Shown: one piece after another, positions 25,494 to 34,963 of the stretch
Layout of the letters: each line of letters starts with the position of its first letter
Position numbering within the stretch: position 1 is the first letter of the stretch
From: Paenibacillus aestuarii
GTDB lineage: Bacteria > Bacillota > Bacilli > Paenibacillales > NBRC-103111
Length of the DNA: 64,000 nt
Direction of reading: 5' to 3'
Assembly (NCBI RefSeq): GCF_027789125.1
Contig: NZ_JAQFVF010000048.1
Location: 24,507 to 88,506 of the forward strand
The notes under the pieces: generated by a model
Seen by the model: the letters and a program-made list of their open reading frames with translations, nothing else
What the model was told of the DNA's origin: nothing
Databases searched by the model: none
Position numbers and translations under genes: made by a program

Positions 25494-25536
25494 GCTTTAG
25501 CTTGGGAGGATTAATCTCGTAAGCAGAGCGTGTTTT
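25494..25536 (+). terminator. Possible terminator before the aroC promoter
   Basis: CACGCT ... AGCGTG arms followed by TTTTTGCTTTTTG; the loop is long, so confidence is low. Confidence 0.35.
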
Positions 25537-25558
25537 TGCTTTTTGTCGGATCTGTCGG

Positions 25559-25587
25559 TTGCCAAACTACAGGACCTATACTATAAT
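25559..25587 (+). promoter_or_regulatory. Sigma-A promoter for aroC-aroB-aroH
   Basis: TTGCCA (25559-25564), 17-bp spacer, perfect TATAAT (25582-25587). Leader of about 85 nt to aroC. This is the start of the aromatic supraoperon. Confidence 0.82.
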
Positions 25588-25678
25588 GATCAGAAGATAA
25601 TCGCGCGTCAAAGCGCTAAAGTGTTTTGGAAGATTAGCAAACTCGTTTTCTGCGAATATGTTGAGGGGGTAACGGATT

Positions 25679-26842
25679 GTGAGATATTTAACGGCAGGGG
25701 AAACGCACGGCCCGCAGCTCACTGCAATTATTGAAGGCTTTCCTAGCAATGTAACATTGAATTTTGAAGATTTGAATTTTCAACTACATAGACGTCAAAA
25801 AGGCTACGGCCGCGGTCGTCGGATGCAAATTGAGAAAGATACGGCGAACATCGTCGGTGGCGTGCGTCACGGCAAAACAACAGGTGCGCCAATCGCGCTT
25901 GTGGTGGAAAATAATGACTGGAAACATTGGACGACCGTCATGGGGATTGAGCCTGTTGAGGGCGATAACGAAGTCAAACGCCGCGTGAACCGCCCGCGTC
26001 CAGGTCACGCCGATCTGAATGGCGGATTGAAATATAATCAAAAAGATTTGCGCAACATTTTGGAGCGCTCCAGCGCCCGTGAAACGACGATGCGTGTAGC
26101 TACAGGCGCCGTTGCACGCCAGCTGCTTGCGGAGTTCGGCATCAAAGTGGCTGGACAAGTCATTCGCATCGGCGACGTCGAAGTGCAGCGCCAAGAGCTG
26201 CCACTCGACGATTTGATCCGCATTACGGAAGAATCGCCGGTTCGCGTCGTAGATAAAGAAGCTGAAGCGAAGATAATTGCTGCGATCGATGCGGCCAAAG
26301 AAGACGGCGATACGCTTGGCGGTATCGTGGAAGTCATTATTGAAGGCGTGCCGGTCGGACTCGGCAGCCACGTGCAGTGGGACCGTAAGCTTGATGGCCG
26401 CATTGCACAAGCCGTACTGTCCATTCAAGCGTTCAAAGGCGTTGAATTCGGCATCGGCTTCGAAGCGGCAGAGCGCCGGGGCTCTAATGTGCACGATGAG
26501 ATTATGTACACCGAAGAAGGCGGTTTCCGCCGCAAAACGAACCGCGCAGGCGGATTCGAAGGCGGGATGACAACAGGGGAACAGATCGTCGTCCGCGCTG
26601 TGATGAAACCGATCTCGACGCTGTACAAACCGCTTCAAAGCATCGACATTGATACGAAAGAAGCGTTCACCGCTCAAGTGGAACGCTCCGATACGTGTGC
26701 GGTGCCAGCGGCTGGCGTTATCATGGAGAACGTTATCGCTTGGGAAGTTGCGAATGCGTTCATGGAGAAATTCGGCGGGGATTCCATCGAGGAAATCCGC
26801 AACAACCTTAACAACTTCTTAGCCCAAGTGGAGAGCTACTAA
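25679..26842 (+). CDS. aroC: Chorismate synthase
   Basis: Last step of the shikimate pathway: EPSP to chorismate with reduced FMN. 387 residues, typical. Visible blocks: [14 protein letters not shown] at the N-terminus, [32 protein letters not shown], and [16 protein letters not shown]. Start is GTG 25679 with GAGGGGG upstream. First gene of aroC-aroB-aroH (B. subtilis calls it aroF). Confidence 0.98.
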   Translation: MRYLTAGETHGPQLTAIIEGFPSNVTLNFEDLNFQLHRRQKGYGRGRRMQIEKDTANIVGGVRHGKTTGAPIALVVENNDWKHWTTVMGIEPVEGDNEVKRRVNRPRPGHADLNGGLKYNQKDLRNILERSSARETTMRVATGAVARQLLAEFGIKVAGQVIRIGDVEVQRQELPLDDLIRITEESPVRVVDKEAEAKIIAAIDAAKEDGDTLGGIVEVIIEGVPVGLGSHVQWDRKLDGRIAQAVLSIQAFKGVEFGIGFEAAERRGSNVHDEIMYTEEGGFRRKTNRAGGFEGGMTTGEQIVVRAVMKPISTLYKPLQSIDIDTKEAFTAQVERSDTCAVPAAGVIMENVIAWEVANAFMEKFGGDSIEEIRNNLNNFLAQVESY

Positions 26843-26843
26843 G

Positions 26844-27938
26844 ATGAGAGAACTTACCGTCGATTTGGGAGAGCGGTCTTACCCGATTTATATTGGTCAA
26901 GGCATTCTGAACAACATCGCTGGTCTGTTTGAGCGGCATAAGCTCAGTCGCAAGTCGCCGCTGCTCGTCATCACCGATGACGAGGTCGCGCCGCTGCACC
27001 TAGAGCGCGTCATGACGCGGCTCCAGGAAGGCGGCTTCGCCGCCAGCGCCTGCGTCGTGCCTGCAGGCGAGCCGACCAAATCCCTCGCGCAGCTCGAGGG
27101 AATCGTTACCGCCGCCCTCGAGGCGGGCCTCGATCGCAGCTCAGCGATCGTCGCCCTTGGCGGGGGCGTGGTCGGCGATCTCGCCGGCTTCGCCGCGGCG
27201 AGCTTCATGCGCGGGATCCGCTTCGTGCAGATCCCGACGACGATCCTTGCCCACGACAGCAGTGTCGGCGGCAAGGTGGCGGTGAACCACCCGATGGCCA
27301 AGAACATCATTGGTGCGTTTCACCAACCGGAGCTTGTCCTGTTCGACATCGACACGCTGTTGACACTGCCGCCCCGCCAAGTGAAGGCGGGCTTATCGGA
27401 AGTGATCAAGCATGGTTTGATCTGGGACGCCGATTTCACGCAGTGGTGCGACGACAATGCCGACAAGCTGCTTGCTCTGGATCCGGAAGCGCTCAGCTAT
27501 GCGCTGTATACCGGCTGTAAGGTCAAAGCCATCGTCGTGTCGCAGGATGAGCGGGAGAACGATTTGCGCGCCATCCTGAACCTCGGCCATACGATCGGCC
27601 ATGCCCTGGAAGCCGTTGCCGGCTACGGGGAGCTGCTGCACGGCGAAGCGATTGCCATCGGTATGGTCGGCGCAGCGAAGCTGGCGCAGCAGTTCGGCTA
27701 CGCAGATAGCATTCATACGATCACGAAGAACTTATTTATAAAATACGGATTACCTGTCAGCATTCCGGCACATTTGGACACGGACAGCATCATGAGCGCC
27801 ATGATGTACGATAAGAAGTTCAAAGAAGGCATGATGGTATATATCATTCCTACGGAAATCGGCAAGGTCGAGATCCGCAAGGATGTCACGGTGGACCAGG
27901 TCAGGGGCATCGTGGAACATTTAAAAAAGGAGGGCTAG
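26844..27938 (+). CDS. aroB: 3-dehydroquinate synthase
   Basis: Second step of the shikimate pathway (DAHP to 3-dehydroquinate), NAD- and metal-dependent. 364 residues. Motifs: ALGGGVVGDLAGFAAA (NAD site, near residue 105), PTTILAHDSSVGGKVAVNHP, and metal ligands in HTIGHALE and LHGEAIAIGM. ATG 26844 lies one base after the aroC stop. The gene is noticeably GC-rich in its first half compared with its neighbours. Confidence 0.98.
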   Translation: MRELTVDLGERSYPIYIGQGILNNIAGLFERHKLSRKSPLLVITDDEVAPLHLERVMTRLQEGGFAASACVVPAGEPTKSLAQLEGIVTAALEAGLDRSSAIVALGGGVVGDLAGFAAASFMRGIRFVQIPTTILAHDSSVGGKVAVNHPMAKNIIGAFHQPELVLFDIDTLLTLPPRQVKAGLSEVIKHGLIWDADFTQWCDDNADKLLALDPEALSYALYTGCKVKAIVVSQDERENDLRAILNLGHTIGHALEAVAGYGELLHGEAIAIGMVGAAKLAQQFGYADSIHTITKNLFIKYGLPVSIPAHLDTDSIMSAMMYDKKFKEGMMVYIIPTEIGKVEIRKDVTVDQVRGIVEHLKKEG

Positions 27939-27941
27939 CCG

Positions 27942-28319
27942 ATGTATGTTAGGGGAATTCGCGGTGCTACAACAGTAGAGCGCAATGATGAGCATGAGAT
28001 TTTGACGGCGACAGGTGAGCTGCTGCACCAGATCGTGCAAACGAACGATTTTCGCCCGGAAGATATTTGTTCGGTATTTATTACGGTTACCGGCGATATT
28101 ACTGCTACGTTCCCGGCGCGTGCCATTCGTACGATGGTCGGTTGGGAGCTGGTGCCACTGATGTGCTCGTTGGAAGTTCCGGTGGAGAATTCGCTGCCTA
28201 GATGTATCCGGTTGATGGTACAGATCAATACGACCAAAGGGCAAGCAGAGATAAACCACGTGTACTTGAAAGAAGCGCAAGCACTTCGTCCGGATATTGT
28301 TAAATTGACAAATCCATAA
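27942..28319 (+). CDS. aroH: Chorismate mutase, AroH type
   Basis: Converts chorismate to prephenate for Phe and Tyr. 125 residues, the trimeric pseudo-alpha/beta-barrel class. All active-site residues known from the B. subtilis enzyme occur at the same numbers: R7, F57, R63, C75, E78, R90 and Y108. ATG 27942 follows AGGAGGG. Its last codons overlap the -35 of the trp promoter. Confidence 0.98.
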   Translation: MYVRGIRGATTVERNDEHEILTATGELLHQIVQTNDFRPEDICSVFITVTGDITATFPARAIRTMVGWELVPLMCSLEVPVENSLPRCIRLMVQINTTKGQAEINHVYLKEAQALRPDIVKLTNP

Positions 28320-28334
28320 GAACGGTAGTATAGT
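28305..28334 (+). promoter_or_regulatory. Sigma-A promoter of the trp operon
   Basis: TTGACA (28305-28310), 18-bp spacer, TATAGT (28329-28334), placed at the end of aroH. The start near 28341 gives a 357-nt leader before trpE. This allows trp transcription in addition to read-through from aroC. Confidence 0.8.
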
Positions 28335-28407
28335 GTAGATAGTTGAGAAAGCAACACAGTTTAGAACAGTCAAGAATTGCAGCCAAGAAGAACAGTTTGA
28401 GTTCAGT

Positions 28408-28460
28408 GAGTAGAGCCGAGTTTAGTTGAGTAGAGCCAAGCCAAGATGAGTGGAGCAGAG
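28408..28460 (+). promoter_or_regulatory. TRAP (MtrB) binding array in the trp leader
   Basis: Eleven NAG triplets start at 28408, 28413, 28418, 28423, 28428, 28433, 28438, 28443, 28448, 28453 and 28458, each separated by exactly two bases. They read GAG x3, TAG, GAG x2, AAG x2, GAG x3. TRAP has eleven subunits, each binding one triplet, so this is a complete target. Binding would sequester AGTAGAG (28429-28435 or 28409-28415), which otherwise can pair with CTCTACT (28584-28590) in the terminator as an anti-terminator. Confidence 0.93.
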
Positions 28461-28580
28461 ATGAACGCATGAGATATAACAGATAGGGTTGTCTTCGGTA
28501 GCGAAGATGCGTCTGTTTGATTCTGTTTGCGCTGCTGAATTTCTACGAATCTATCTATTACCTACAACAACTATAAACGA

Positions 28581-28607
28581 AACCTCTACTTCGGTAGAGG
28601 TTTTTTT
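28581..28607 (+). terminator. trp leader attenuator terminator
   Basis: AACCTCTAC / GTAGAGGTT perfect 9-bp stem closed by a TTCG tetraloop (28590-28593), with seven T from 28601. It lies 120 bp after the TRAP array and 90 bp before trpE. Confidence 0.93.
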
Positions 28608-28697
28608 GTTTTTCATTCGGACATTTCACCAAAAAAGACGGGAATAGGGTTGACGGCGCTGCAGAATGCGAAACGTCAGCCGAGAGGGGATGAAACC

Positions 28698-30245
28698 ATG
28701 TACACACCTGAAATTCAAGAAGTGATTCGGCTTTCCAAAGATTACAATCTCATTCCGGTGGTCCGGCATTTGCTGGCGGATACAGAAACGCCGATTCGCG
28801 TATTCCAACAGCTATTTCAAGAGAAGCGGGCTTTTTTACTGGAGAGCGTGGAGGGTGGCGTCAAATGGGCTCGATATTCCTTTATCGGCAGTGATCCTTT
28901 TCTGATGATCAAGGCGAAGCATGGCCGGACTGAAGTGCAGACGCCCACCGAGACGAAGGTCTCTGAGGAGAAGCCGATCGATGTGCTCAAAGCGTATTTG
29001 CGCTCCTACACGAGCCCGCAGCTTCCGGATTTGCCGCGTTTCACAGGCGGGGCGGTTGGATTCTTCGGCTATGACTTGATGCAGTATTACGAGAAGCTGC
29101 CTGCCCACCGCATCGACGATCTGCTAATGAACGATATTCAGTTCATGTTCTGCGATCAGGTCATCGTGTTCGATCATTTTAAACAGCAGATTAAAGTGAT
29201 TGCGAACGTGCATGTGCCGCCTTTTGCCACAGATGCGGAGATTGCGCTGGCTTATCAGCACACTTGCACCAAGATTGATGCAACGATTGAGAAAATCAAA
29301 CGTCCGCTCGGCCCGGAAACGATGTCGCATAAACAGATTCTGTCGGAGCCGGCGCTAGGCGAGATTCGCTCGAATGTGACCAAAGAGCAATTTATCGCCA
29401 ACATCGAAAAAGCGAAAGGGTACATTCGAGCAGGGGATATTTTCCAAGTAGTCTTGTCGCAGCGTTTTGAGATCGAAACGGCCGTATCGCCATTGCATGT
29501 GTACCGCGTGCTGCGCACTATGAACCCTTCACCATATATGTACGTGCTCAAGATGGACGACGAGGTCATCGTCGGCACCTCCCCGGAGCTGCTCGTGCGG
29601 GTGGAGGAAGAGAAGGTGGAGACGAGGCCGATCGCAGGCACGAGACCACGGGGCAAAACGCCGGAAGAAGATTTGGCGTATGAGAAAGAGCTGCTCGCCG
29701 ATGAAAAAGAACGCGCTGAGCATCTCATGCTCGTCGACCTCGGCCGCAACGATATCGGGCGCGTATCGGAATTCGGTACGGTGAAATGTGATACGTTCAT
29801 GGACATTGAGCGTTACTCGCACGTCATGCATATCGTTTCCAACGTTTCCGGGAAAATGGCGAAGGACAAAGATTTTTTTGACGCTTTTCTTTCCTGCTTG
29901 CCGGCGGGAACGGTGTCCGGTGCGCCAAAGCTAAGAGCGATGGAAATTATCGCCGAGCTGGAAGCGGAGTCCAGAGGACCTTACGCGGGAGCTATTGGTT
30001 ATTTGGGATTTTCAGGCAATTTGGACACCTGCATTACGATTCGCACGATCGTGTTCAAAAACGGTAAAGCGTATGTGCAGGCCGGAGCCGGCATTGTATG
30101 GGATTCTGTGCCGGAGAGTGAATACCAAGAGACGGTGAACAAAGCAACAGCATTATTGAAATCGATTCGTATGGCCGAGGCGATGTTTAGTCCGGAGCCT
30201 AGACCGGTTAGCGATATTAATAAAGACTATTTTGTCAATTCGTAA
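28698..30245 (+). CDS. trpE: Anthranilate synthase component I
   Basis: Converts chorismate to anthranilate using ammonia delivered by a glutamine amidotransferase. 515 residues. The Trp-feedback element LLES near residue 45 and the chorismate-binding core ([50 protein letters not shown]) are present. ATG 28698 has GAGAGGGG upstream; the frame is open back to 28650. No trpG follows, so the amidotransferase is probably the folate-operon PabA as in B. subtilis. Confidence 0.98.
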   Translation: MYTPEIQEVIRLSKDYNLIPVVRHLLADTETPIRVFQQLFQEKRAFLLESVEGGVKWARYSFIGSDPFLMIKAKHGRTEVQTPTETKVSEEKPIDVLKAYLRSYTSPQLPDLPRFTGGAVGFFGYDLMQYYEKLPAHRIDDLLMNDIQFMFCDQVIVFDHFKQQIKVIANVHVPPFATDAEIALAYQHTCTKIDATIEKIKRPLGPETMSHKQILSEPALGEIRSNVTKEQFIANIEKAKGYIRAGDIFQVVLSQRFEIETAVSPLHVYRVLRTMNPSPYMYVLKMDDEVIVGTSPELLVRVEEEKVETRPIAGTRPRGKTPEEDLAYEKELLADEKERAEHLMLVDLGRNDIGRVSEFGTVKCDTFMDIERYSHVMHIVSNVSGKMAKDKDFFDAFLSCLPAGTVSGAPKLRAMEIIAELEAESRGPYAGAIGYLGFSGNLDTCITIRTIVFKNGKAYVQAGAGIVWDSVPESEYQETVNKATALLKSIRMAEAMFSPEPRPVSDINKDYFVNS

Positions 30246-30259
30246 GGGGGCTGCACAAG

Positions 30260-31294
30260 ATGACTCAATATGTGCAAAAAGCGATCAGTAAAGTGGTGAG
30301 CGGCGAACACCTCAGTCGGGAAGAGGCGCGCAGCGTCATGTCGGACATCATGGAAGGCGCGGCGACTTCTGCACAGATCGGCAGCCTCCTAACGGCGCTG
30401 CGGATCAAGGGCGAGACATTGGAGGAGATTACCGGCTTTGCCGAGACGATGCGGCATAAAGCCGTGCAAGTGAACGTCCACCAGGCAAACCTGCTGGACA
30501 CTTGCGGGACGGGCGGAGACGGTGCGGAGACGTTCAATATTTCGACGACGGCCGCGATTGTTTCGGCAGCCGGCGGTATTCGCGTAGCGAAGCATGGCAA
30601 CCGAGCGATGTCGAGCAAGAGCGGGAGCGCCGATGTGCTGGAAGCCCTCGGCATTAACATTACGCTAAGCAGCGAGCAGGCGGCGCAATGTTTGGATAAA
30701 CTGGGCATCTGCTTCATGTTCGCCCAATCGTACCACCAGTCGATGAAGCATGTTGCAGCGCCGAGACGTGAACTTGGTTTTCGCACGGTGTTCAATTTGC
30801 TTGGGCCGCTGACGAATCCGGCTGGCGCTGACCGGCAGGTGCTAGGCGTGTTTGACCGCTCCAAAACGGAGCTGCTCGCACAAGCGCTGCAAGCGTTAGG
30901 GCTAAAGCGCGCACTTGTTGTGGCAAGTGAGGACGGTCTGGATGAATTCAGCATCTCGGCGCCGACGAAAGTGACAGAACTGAAGCAGAATTGCATTGAA
31001 ACCTATACCATCACTCCGGATGATCTTGGCTTGCGCGCCCACAGCATCAAAGATGTGGCGGGCGGGGATGCAGCGCTGAATGCCGAAATCATGCGCCAAA
31101 TATTCGCCGGTGCTAAGGGACCGCATCGGGATATCGTGCTCGCCAATGCAGCCGCATGCTTCTATGTAACCGGCCACGTGGGCACACTGCAGCAAGGCGT
31201 GAAGCTTGCGGCAGATATCATCGATTCGGGCCGTGCCGCGCAGAAACTGAATGATCTAATCCATTTTACGGGAGAACTGAGCCATGTTTCTTGA
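30260..31294 (+). CDS. trpD: Anthranilate phosphoribosyltransferase
   Basis: Adds phosphoribose from PRPP to anthranilate. 344 residues. The PRPP-binding CGTGGDG loop (near residue 82), KHGNRAMSSKSGSADVLEALG and the LGPLTNPAG segment are typical. ATG 30260 follows AAGGGGG. The 3' end overlaps trpC by 11 bp. Confidence 0.98.
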   Translation: MTQYVQKAISKVVSGEHLSREEARSVMSDIMEGAATSAQIGSLLTALRIKGETLEEITGFAETMRHKAVQVNVHQANLLDTCGTGGDGAETFNISTTAAIVSAAGGIRVAKHGNRAMSSKSGSADVLEALGINITLSSEQAAQCLDKLGICFMFAQSYHQSMKHVAAPRRELGFRTVFNLLGPLTNPAGADRQVLGVFDRSKTELLAQALQALGLKRALVVASEDGLDEFSISAPTKVTELKQNCIETYTITPDDLGLRAHSIKDVAGGDAALNAEIMRQIFAGAKGPHRDIVLANAAACFYVTGHVGTLQQGVKLAADIIDSGRAAQKLNDLIHFTGELSHVS

Positions 31295-32090
31295 TAAAAT
31301 CGTAGCGACCAAACGACTTGAAGTTGAAGCCATGGAGAGCTTCTCCATCACAGAAGCGGAAAGACGCATCGCCGAAATGCCAAACTGCCGGGGCTTTCAA
31401 CAGGCTCTGACGGCTCGTCGCAATCGTCCGATGGGACTCATTGCTGAAGTAAAGAAAGCATCACCTTCGAAAGGCTTGATCCGCGAAGACTTCGAACCTG
31501 CAGCTTTGGCACAGGCTTATGAGCACGCTGGCGCTGACTGCATATCGGTCTTGACCGATGTGCAGTATTTCCAGGGCAATAATGCATATTTAAGCGCAGT
31601 ACGCAGTGCGGTGCAAATTCCGCTGCTACGCAAAGATTTTATTATCGACGAGAAGCAAATCTATGAAGCGAGGTTGATCGGAGCGGATGCGATCCTGCTC
31701 ATAGCGGCAATTTTGTCGCAGCAGCAAATGAAGCTATACTTGTCGTTGGCCGCCGCTCTCGGGATGGATGCGCTCGTTGAAGTCCATGATCGCGAAGAGT
31801 TGGAACGTGCCTTGGAGCTCGATACGCAGCTGATCGGCGTCAATAACCGCAACTTGAAAACATTCGTGACAGACCTGCACACGACAGAAGAACTCATATC
31901 TTTCATTCCTGCCAATAAAACGGTTGTGAGCGAAAGCGGCATTTCCTCGCGAGACGATATGGCCTATTTGCAGCAAATCGGCGCGCAAGCGGTGCTGATC
32001 GGTGAGCATTTTATGCGTCAGCCAGTCGTGGAGACAGCTGTATACGATTTGATGGGCGAAGTTAACCGGGCCGCAACATTAGAACGGTAG
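31284..32090 (+). CDS. trpC: Indole-3-glycerol phosphate synthase
   Basis: Ring-closing decarboxylase of tryptophan synthesis, TIM barrel, 268 residues. Catalytic-region motifs: AEVKKASPSKG near residue 53, LTDVQYFQG, LLRKDFIIDEKQIYEA and VSESGIS. It is a separate gene, not fused to trpF. ATG 31284 lies inside the end of trpD, so translation is coupled. Confidence 0.98.
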   Translation: MFLDKIVATKRLEVEAMESFSITEAERRIAEMPNCRGFQQALTARRNRPMGLIAEVKKASPSKGLIREDFEPAALAQAYEHAGADCISVLTDVQYFQGNNAYLSAVRSAVQIPLLRKDFIIDEKQIYEARLIGADAILLIAAILSQQQMKLYLSLAAALGMDALVEVHDREELERALELDTQLIGVNNRNLKTFVTDLHTTEELISFIPANKTVVSESGISSRDDMAYLQQIGAQAVLIGEHFMRQPVVETAVYDLMGEVNRAATLER

Positions 32091-32105
32091 AAAGAGGCAA
32101 AATCT

Positions 32106-32804
32106 ATGGCTGTTCAAACATCACCAATTGTAAAAATTTGTGGACTTCAAAACGTTGCAATGTTAAAATCGATCCAGCATTTGCCGATTACTCATATCGG
32201 AATTGTTTTTGCGCCGAGCAAGCGTCAGCTCACGCCTGAACGCGCAGGAGAGCTGATCGCCTATTTGCGCTCGGAGGCAGACCAGGGGAACACGGTTCCG
32301 CTAACTGTCGGTGTATTTGTGAATCCGAGCGAGTCTGAATTGGCCGCAGCTATGGCGGCGGCACCGCTCGATGTGGTGCAGCTGCACGGCCAGGAAAGCC
32401 CTGCGTTCTGCCAGCAGGTGCGTGAGCAGTATGGCGTGCAGGTGTTCAAATCGGTGTCCATCTCAAAAACGGAGGACAGCGTTCCTACGCTTGAAGCCGT
32501 CTCCGCCCAGCTGGATCGTTATCGCAGTTCGGTAGATGCTATTCTGCTCGATACGTTCGATCCTATATATGGGGGCGGATCCGGCAAAACGTTCGCATGG
32601 GACTGCATTCCCGTATACCGGGAGTGGGCTGATGCGGCGGGTGTCAAGATACTGGTAGCAGGCGGGCTTAAGCCTGATAACGTGCACGAGCTGATCGAGG
32701 CCTACCGGCCGGACGGCGTTGATGTTTCGAGCGGCGTTGAGACCGATGGCGTCAAAGATATTGCGAAAATAACTTCGTTTGTGGAAAGGGTGTTCCCAAC
32801 ATGA
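32106..32804 (+). CDS. trpF: Phosphoribosylanthranilate isomerase
   Basis: Amadori isomerase of tryptophan synthesis, TIM barrel, 232 residues. VKICGLQN with the catalytic Cys (family KICG) near residue 12, [33 protein letters not shown] and GGLKPDNV are typical. ATG 32106 with an AAAGAGG site; the stop overlaps trpB (ATGA). Confidence 0.97.
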   Translation: MAVQTSPIVKICGLQNVAMLKSIQHLPITHIGIVFAPSKRQLTPERAGELIAYLRSEADQGNTVPLTVGVFVNPSESELAAAMAAAPLDVVQLHGQESPAFCQQVREQYGVQVFKSVSISKTEDSVPTLEAVSAQLDRYRSSVDAILLDTFDPIYGGGSGKTFAWDCIPVYREWADAAGVKILVAGGLKPDNVHELIEAYRPDGVDVSSGVETDGVKDIAKITSFVERVFPT

Positions 32805-33997
32805 CTCAAGTCCCAGATCAGCAAGGCCGATTTGGCAAGTTTGGCGGCCGTTACGTGCCGGAAACATTGATGAATGCACTTATTGAGCTTGAACAAGCTT
32901 ATGAACAATATAAAAATGATCCTGATTTTATCGCTGAGGTCCGCTATTTACAGAAGCAATACTCCGGCCGCCCTACGCCTCTGTATTATGCGGAGCGTCT
33001 GACGGAGAAGCTGGGCGGCGCGAAAATTTATTTGAAGCGGGAAGATTTGAACCATACCGGTGCGCACAAAATCAATAACACCATCGGACAGGCTGTTCTT
33101 GCCAAGCGGATGGGGAAAAAGAAAGTGATCGCTGAGACCGGCGCCGGCCAGCACGGTGTGGCGTCGGCGACAGTCGCAGCGCTGCTGGGGTTTGAGTGCA
33201 AGGTGTTCATGGGCGAAGAAGACACCAAGCGTCAAGCGCTGAACGTGTTCCGGATGAAGCTGCTCGGTTCGGAAGTCGTGCCGGTTACCTCCGGTACCCG
33301 GACGCTTAAGGATGCGTGCAACGAAACGCTGCGCTATTGGGTGAGCAATGTCGAGGATACATTTTATATCCTCGGTTCTGTCACAGGGCCGCATCCGTAT
33401 CCGATGATGGTCCGTGATTTTCAACGCGTGATCGGCGACGAGTCGCGCGAGCAGATTTTGGAGGCGGAAGGCAGGCTCCCTGACGCTATAGTTGCATGCG
33501 TCGGCGGCGGCAGCAACGCCATGGGTATTTTCTATCCGTTCGTTCAAGATACGGACGTGAAATTAATCGGCGTCGAGGCTGCGGGCCGCGGGGTGCATAC
33601 CGAGGAGCACGCAGCGACGATGACCAAAGGGAAGCCGGGCGTTTTCCAAGGTTCCTTGAGCTACTTGCTGCAAGATGAATACGGCCAAGTGCTGCCTGCG
33701 CACTCAATCTCCGCAGGGCTTGACTATCCGGGGATTGGACCGGAGCATGCTTACCTCAAAGATATCGAACGTGCGACATATGTGCCGATTACTGATGAGG
33801 AAGCGATTGATGCGCTGCAGCTGCTGAGCCGCACAGAAGGAATCATTCCTGCGCTGGAGAGCGCGCATGCGATTGCCGAGACGGTGAAGCTGGCGCCGAC
33901 GATGGTTAAAGATCAGATCATTATTGTGAATTTGTCCGGTCGTGGCGATAAAGACGTGGAAGCGATTATGGGCTATTTAGGCATAGGGAGGGAATAA
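32801..33997 (+). CDS. trpB: Tryptophan synthase beta chain
   Basis: PLP enzyme joining indole and serine. 398 residues. Opens [16 protein letters not shown]; the PLP lysine is in HTGAHKINN near residue 90; [10 protein letters not shown] binds the cofactor phosphate. ATG 32801 overlaps trpF stop; trpA follows after 3 bp. Confidence 0.99.
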   Translation: MTQVPDQQGRFGKFGGRYVPETLMNALIELEQAYEQYKNDPDFIAEVRYLQKQYSGRPTPLYYAERLTEKLGGAKIYLKREDLNHTGAHKINNTIGQAVLAKRMGKKKVIAETGAGQHGVASATVAALLGFECKVFMGEEDTKRQALNVFRMKLLGSEVVPVTSGTRTLKDACNETLRYWVSNVEDTFYILGSVTGPHPYPMMVRDFQRVIGDESREQILEAEGRLPDAIVACVGGGSNAMGIFYPFVQDTDVKLIGVEAAGRGVHTEEHAATMTKGKPGVFQGSLSYLLQDEYGQVLPAHSISAGLDYPGIGPEHAYLKDIERATYVPITDEEAIDALQLLSRTEGIIPALESAHAIAETVKLAPTMVKDQIIIVNLSGRGDKDVEAIMGYLGIGRE

Positions 33998-34000
33998 GCA

Positions 34001-34807
34001 ATGAACCGTATCGATCAACGATTTGCTGAGCTGAAGGAGCGGGGAGAGACTGCGTTTATCCCCTTTTTAACCGTTGGCGATCCTTCCGCTGCGGCTTCCG
34101 TCGAGCTGATCCTCGAAATGGAGCGCGCCGGCGCTGATCTAGTGGAGCTTGGCGTGCCTTATTCGGACCCGTTAGCAGATGGTCCTGTCATCCAGCGCTC
34201 GTCCGAACGTGCGCTGTTAAGCAAAATTACGATTCACGATGTTATGAGTGTGGCGCGCGAGGTCCGCAGCCGGGGCTCGGAGCTTCCGTTCATTTTGTTC
34301 ACTTATTACAATCCGGTGCTGCAAGTCGGTCTTGAACGGGTGTTTAAGCTCATGAAAGAGCATGATATTAGCGGGATCATCATTCCCGATCTGCCTTTGG
34401 AAGAGGATGGCGAGACAAGGGCCATCGCGGAAAGCTTCGGCATTCACCTCATCCCGCTGGTGGCGCCGACCTCGAATGAGCGCGTCAAGCGAATTGCCGC
34501 AAGCGCCAAAGGCTTTGTCTACTGCGTGTCATCGCTCGGCGTAACCGGCGTCCGCTCCGAATTTTTCGGTGGAATCGACGAGTTCCTGGCGACGGTCAAA
34601 GAAGCAGCCAGCGTGCCGGTTGTCGTCGGCTTCGGGATTTCGACCCGCGAGCAGGTGCAGCGCTTCGAGCAAAAAGTTGACGGTGTCGTCGTCGGCAGCG
34701 CTGTTGTACGCACGATTGAAGGGGCGCTGGAACATCTGCAAGCCGATAGCGCTCATCCGGAAGGGCTTTTGCAAATTCATAATTTTGTGTCACAACTAAA
34801 AGGATAA
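34001..34807 (+). CDS. trpA: Tryptophan synthase alpha chain
   Basis: Cleaves indole-3-glycerol phosphate and channels indole to TrpB. 268 residues. Catalytic acids are in VELGVPYSDPLADGPVIQ (Asp in SDPLADGP) and LEMERAGADLVELG (Glu). GFGISTREQV binds phosphate. Last gene of trpEDCFBA. A GC-rich imperfect hairpin lacking a T-run (about 34815-34852) follows, so transcription may continue into hisC. Confidence 0.98.
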   Translation: MNRIDQRFAELKERGETAFIPFLTVGDPSAAASVELILEMERAGADLVELGVPYSDPLADGPVIQRSSERALLSKITIHDVMSVAREVRSRGSELPFILFTYYNPVLQVGLERVFKLMKEHDISGIIIPDLPLEEDGETRAIAESFGIHLIPLVAPTSNERVKRIAASAKGFVYCVSSLGVTGVRSEFFGGIDEFLATVKEAASVPVVVGFGISTREQVQRFEQKVDGVVVGSAVVRTIEGALEHLQADSAHPEGLLQIHNFVSQLKG

Positions 34808-34871
34808 AAAGCATCGCCCTGCTGGCCCTGTTAACCGAGGGATGGCGGGGCGTTTGCGCATATTGTGCAAG

Positions 34872-34900
34872 TTGTCCATAGGGAATTCACAATTTACTAT
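34872..34900 (+). promoter_or_regulatory. Candidate sigma-A promoter for hisC-tyrA
   Basis: TTGTCC (34872-34877), 17-bp spacer, TACTAT (34895-34900). The spacer contains ATTCACAAT, an inverted complement of ATTGTG at 34863. Confidence 0.5.
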
Positions 34901-34963
34901 TTACTGTTGAGCTTTAAAGCGTTACACTCTTAATAGGCACAATTCCACAAAGAGGTGAATGAT

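Noticed and set aside
28320..28697. Leader-peptide attenuation of trp
   Set aside because: No short frame with tandem Trp codons and a ribosome site; the NAG array and mtrB explain regulation.
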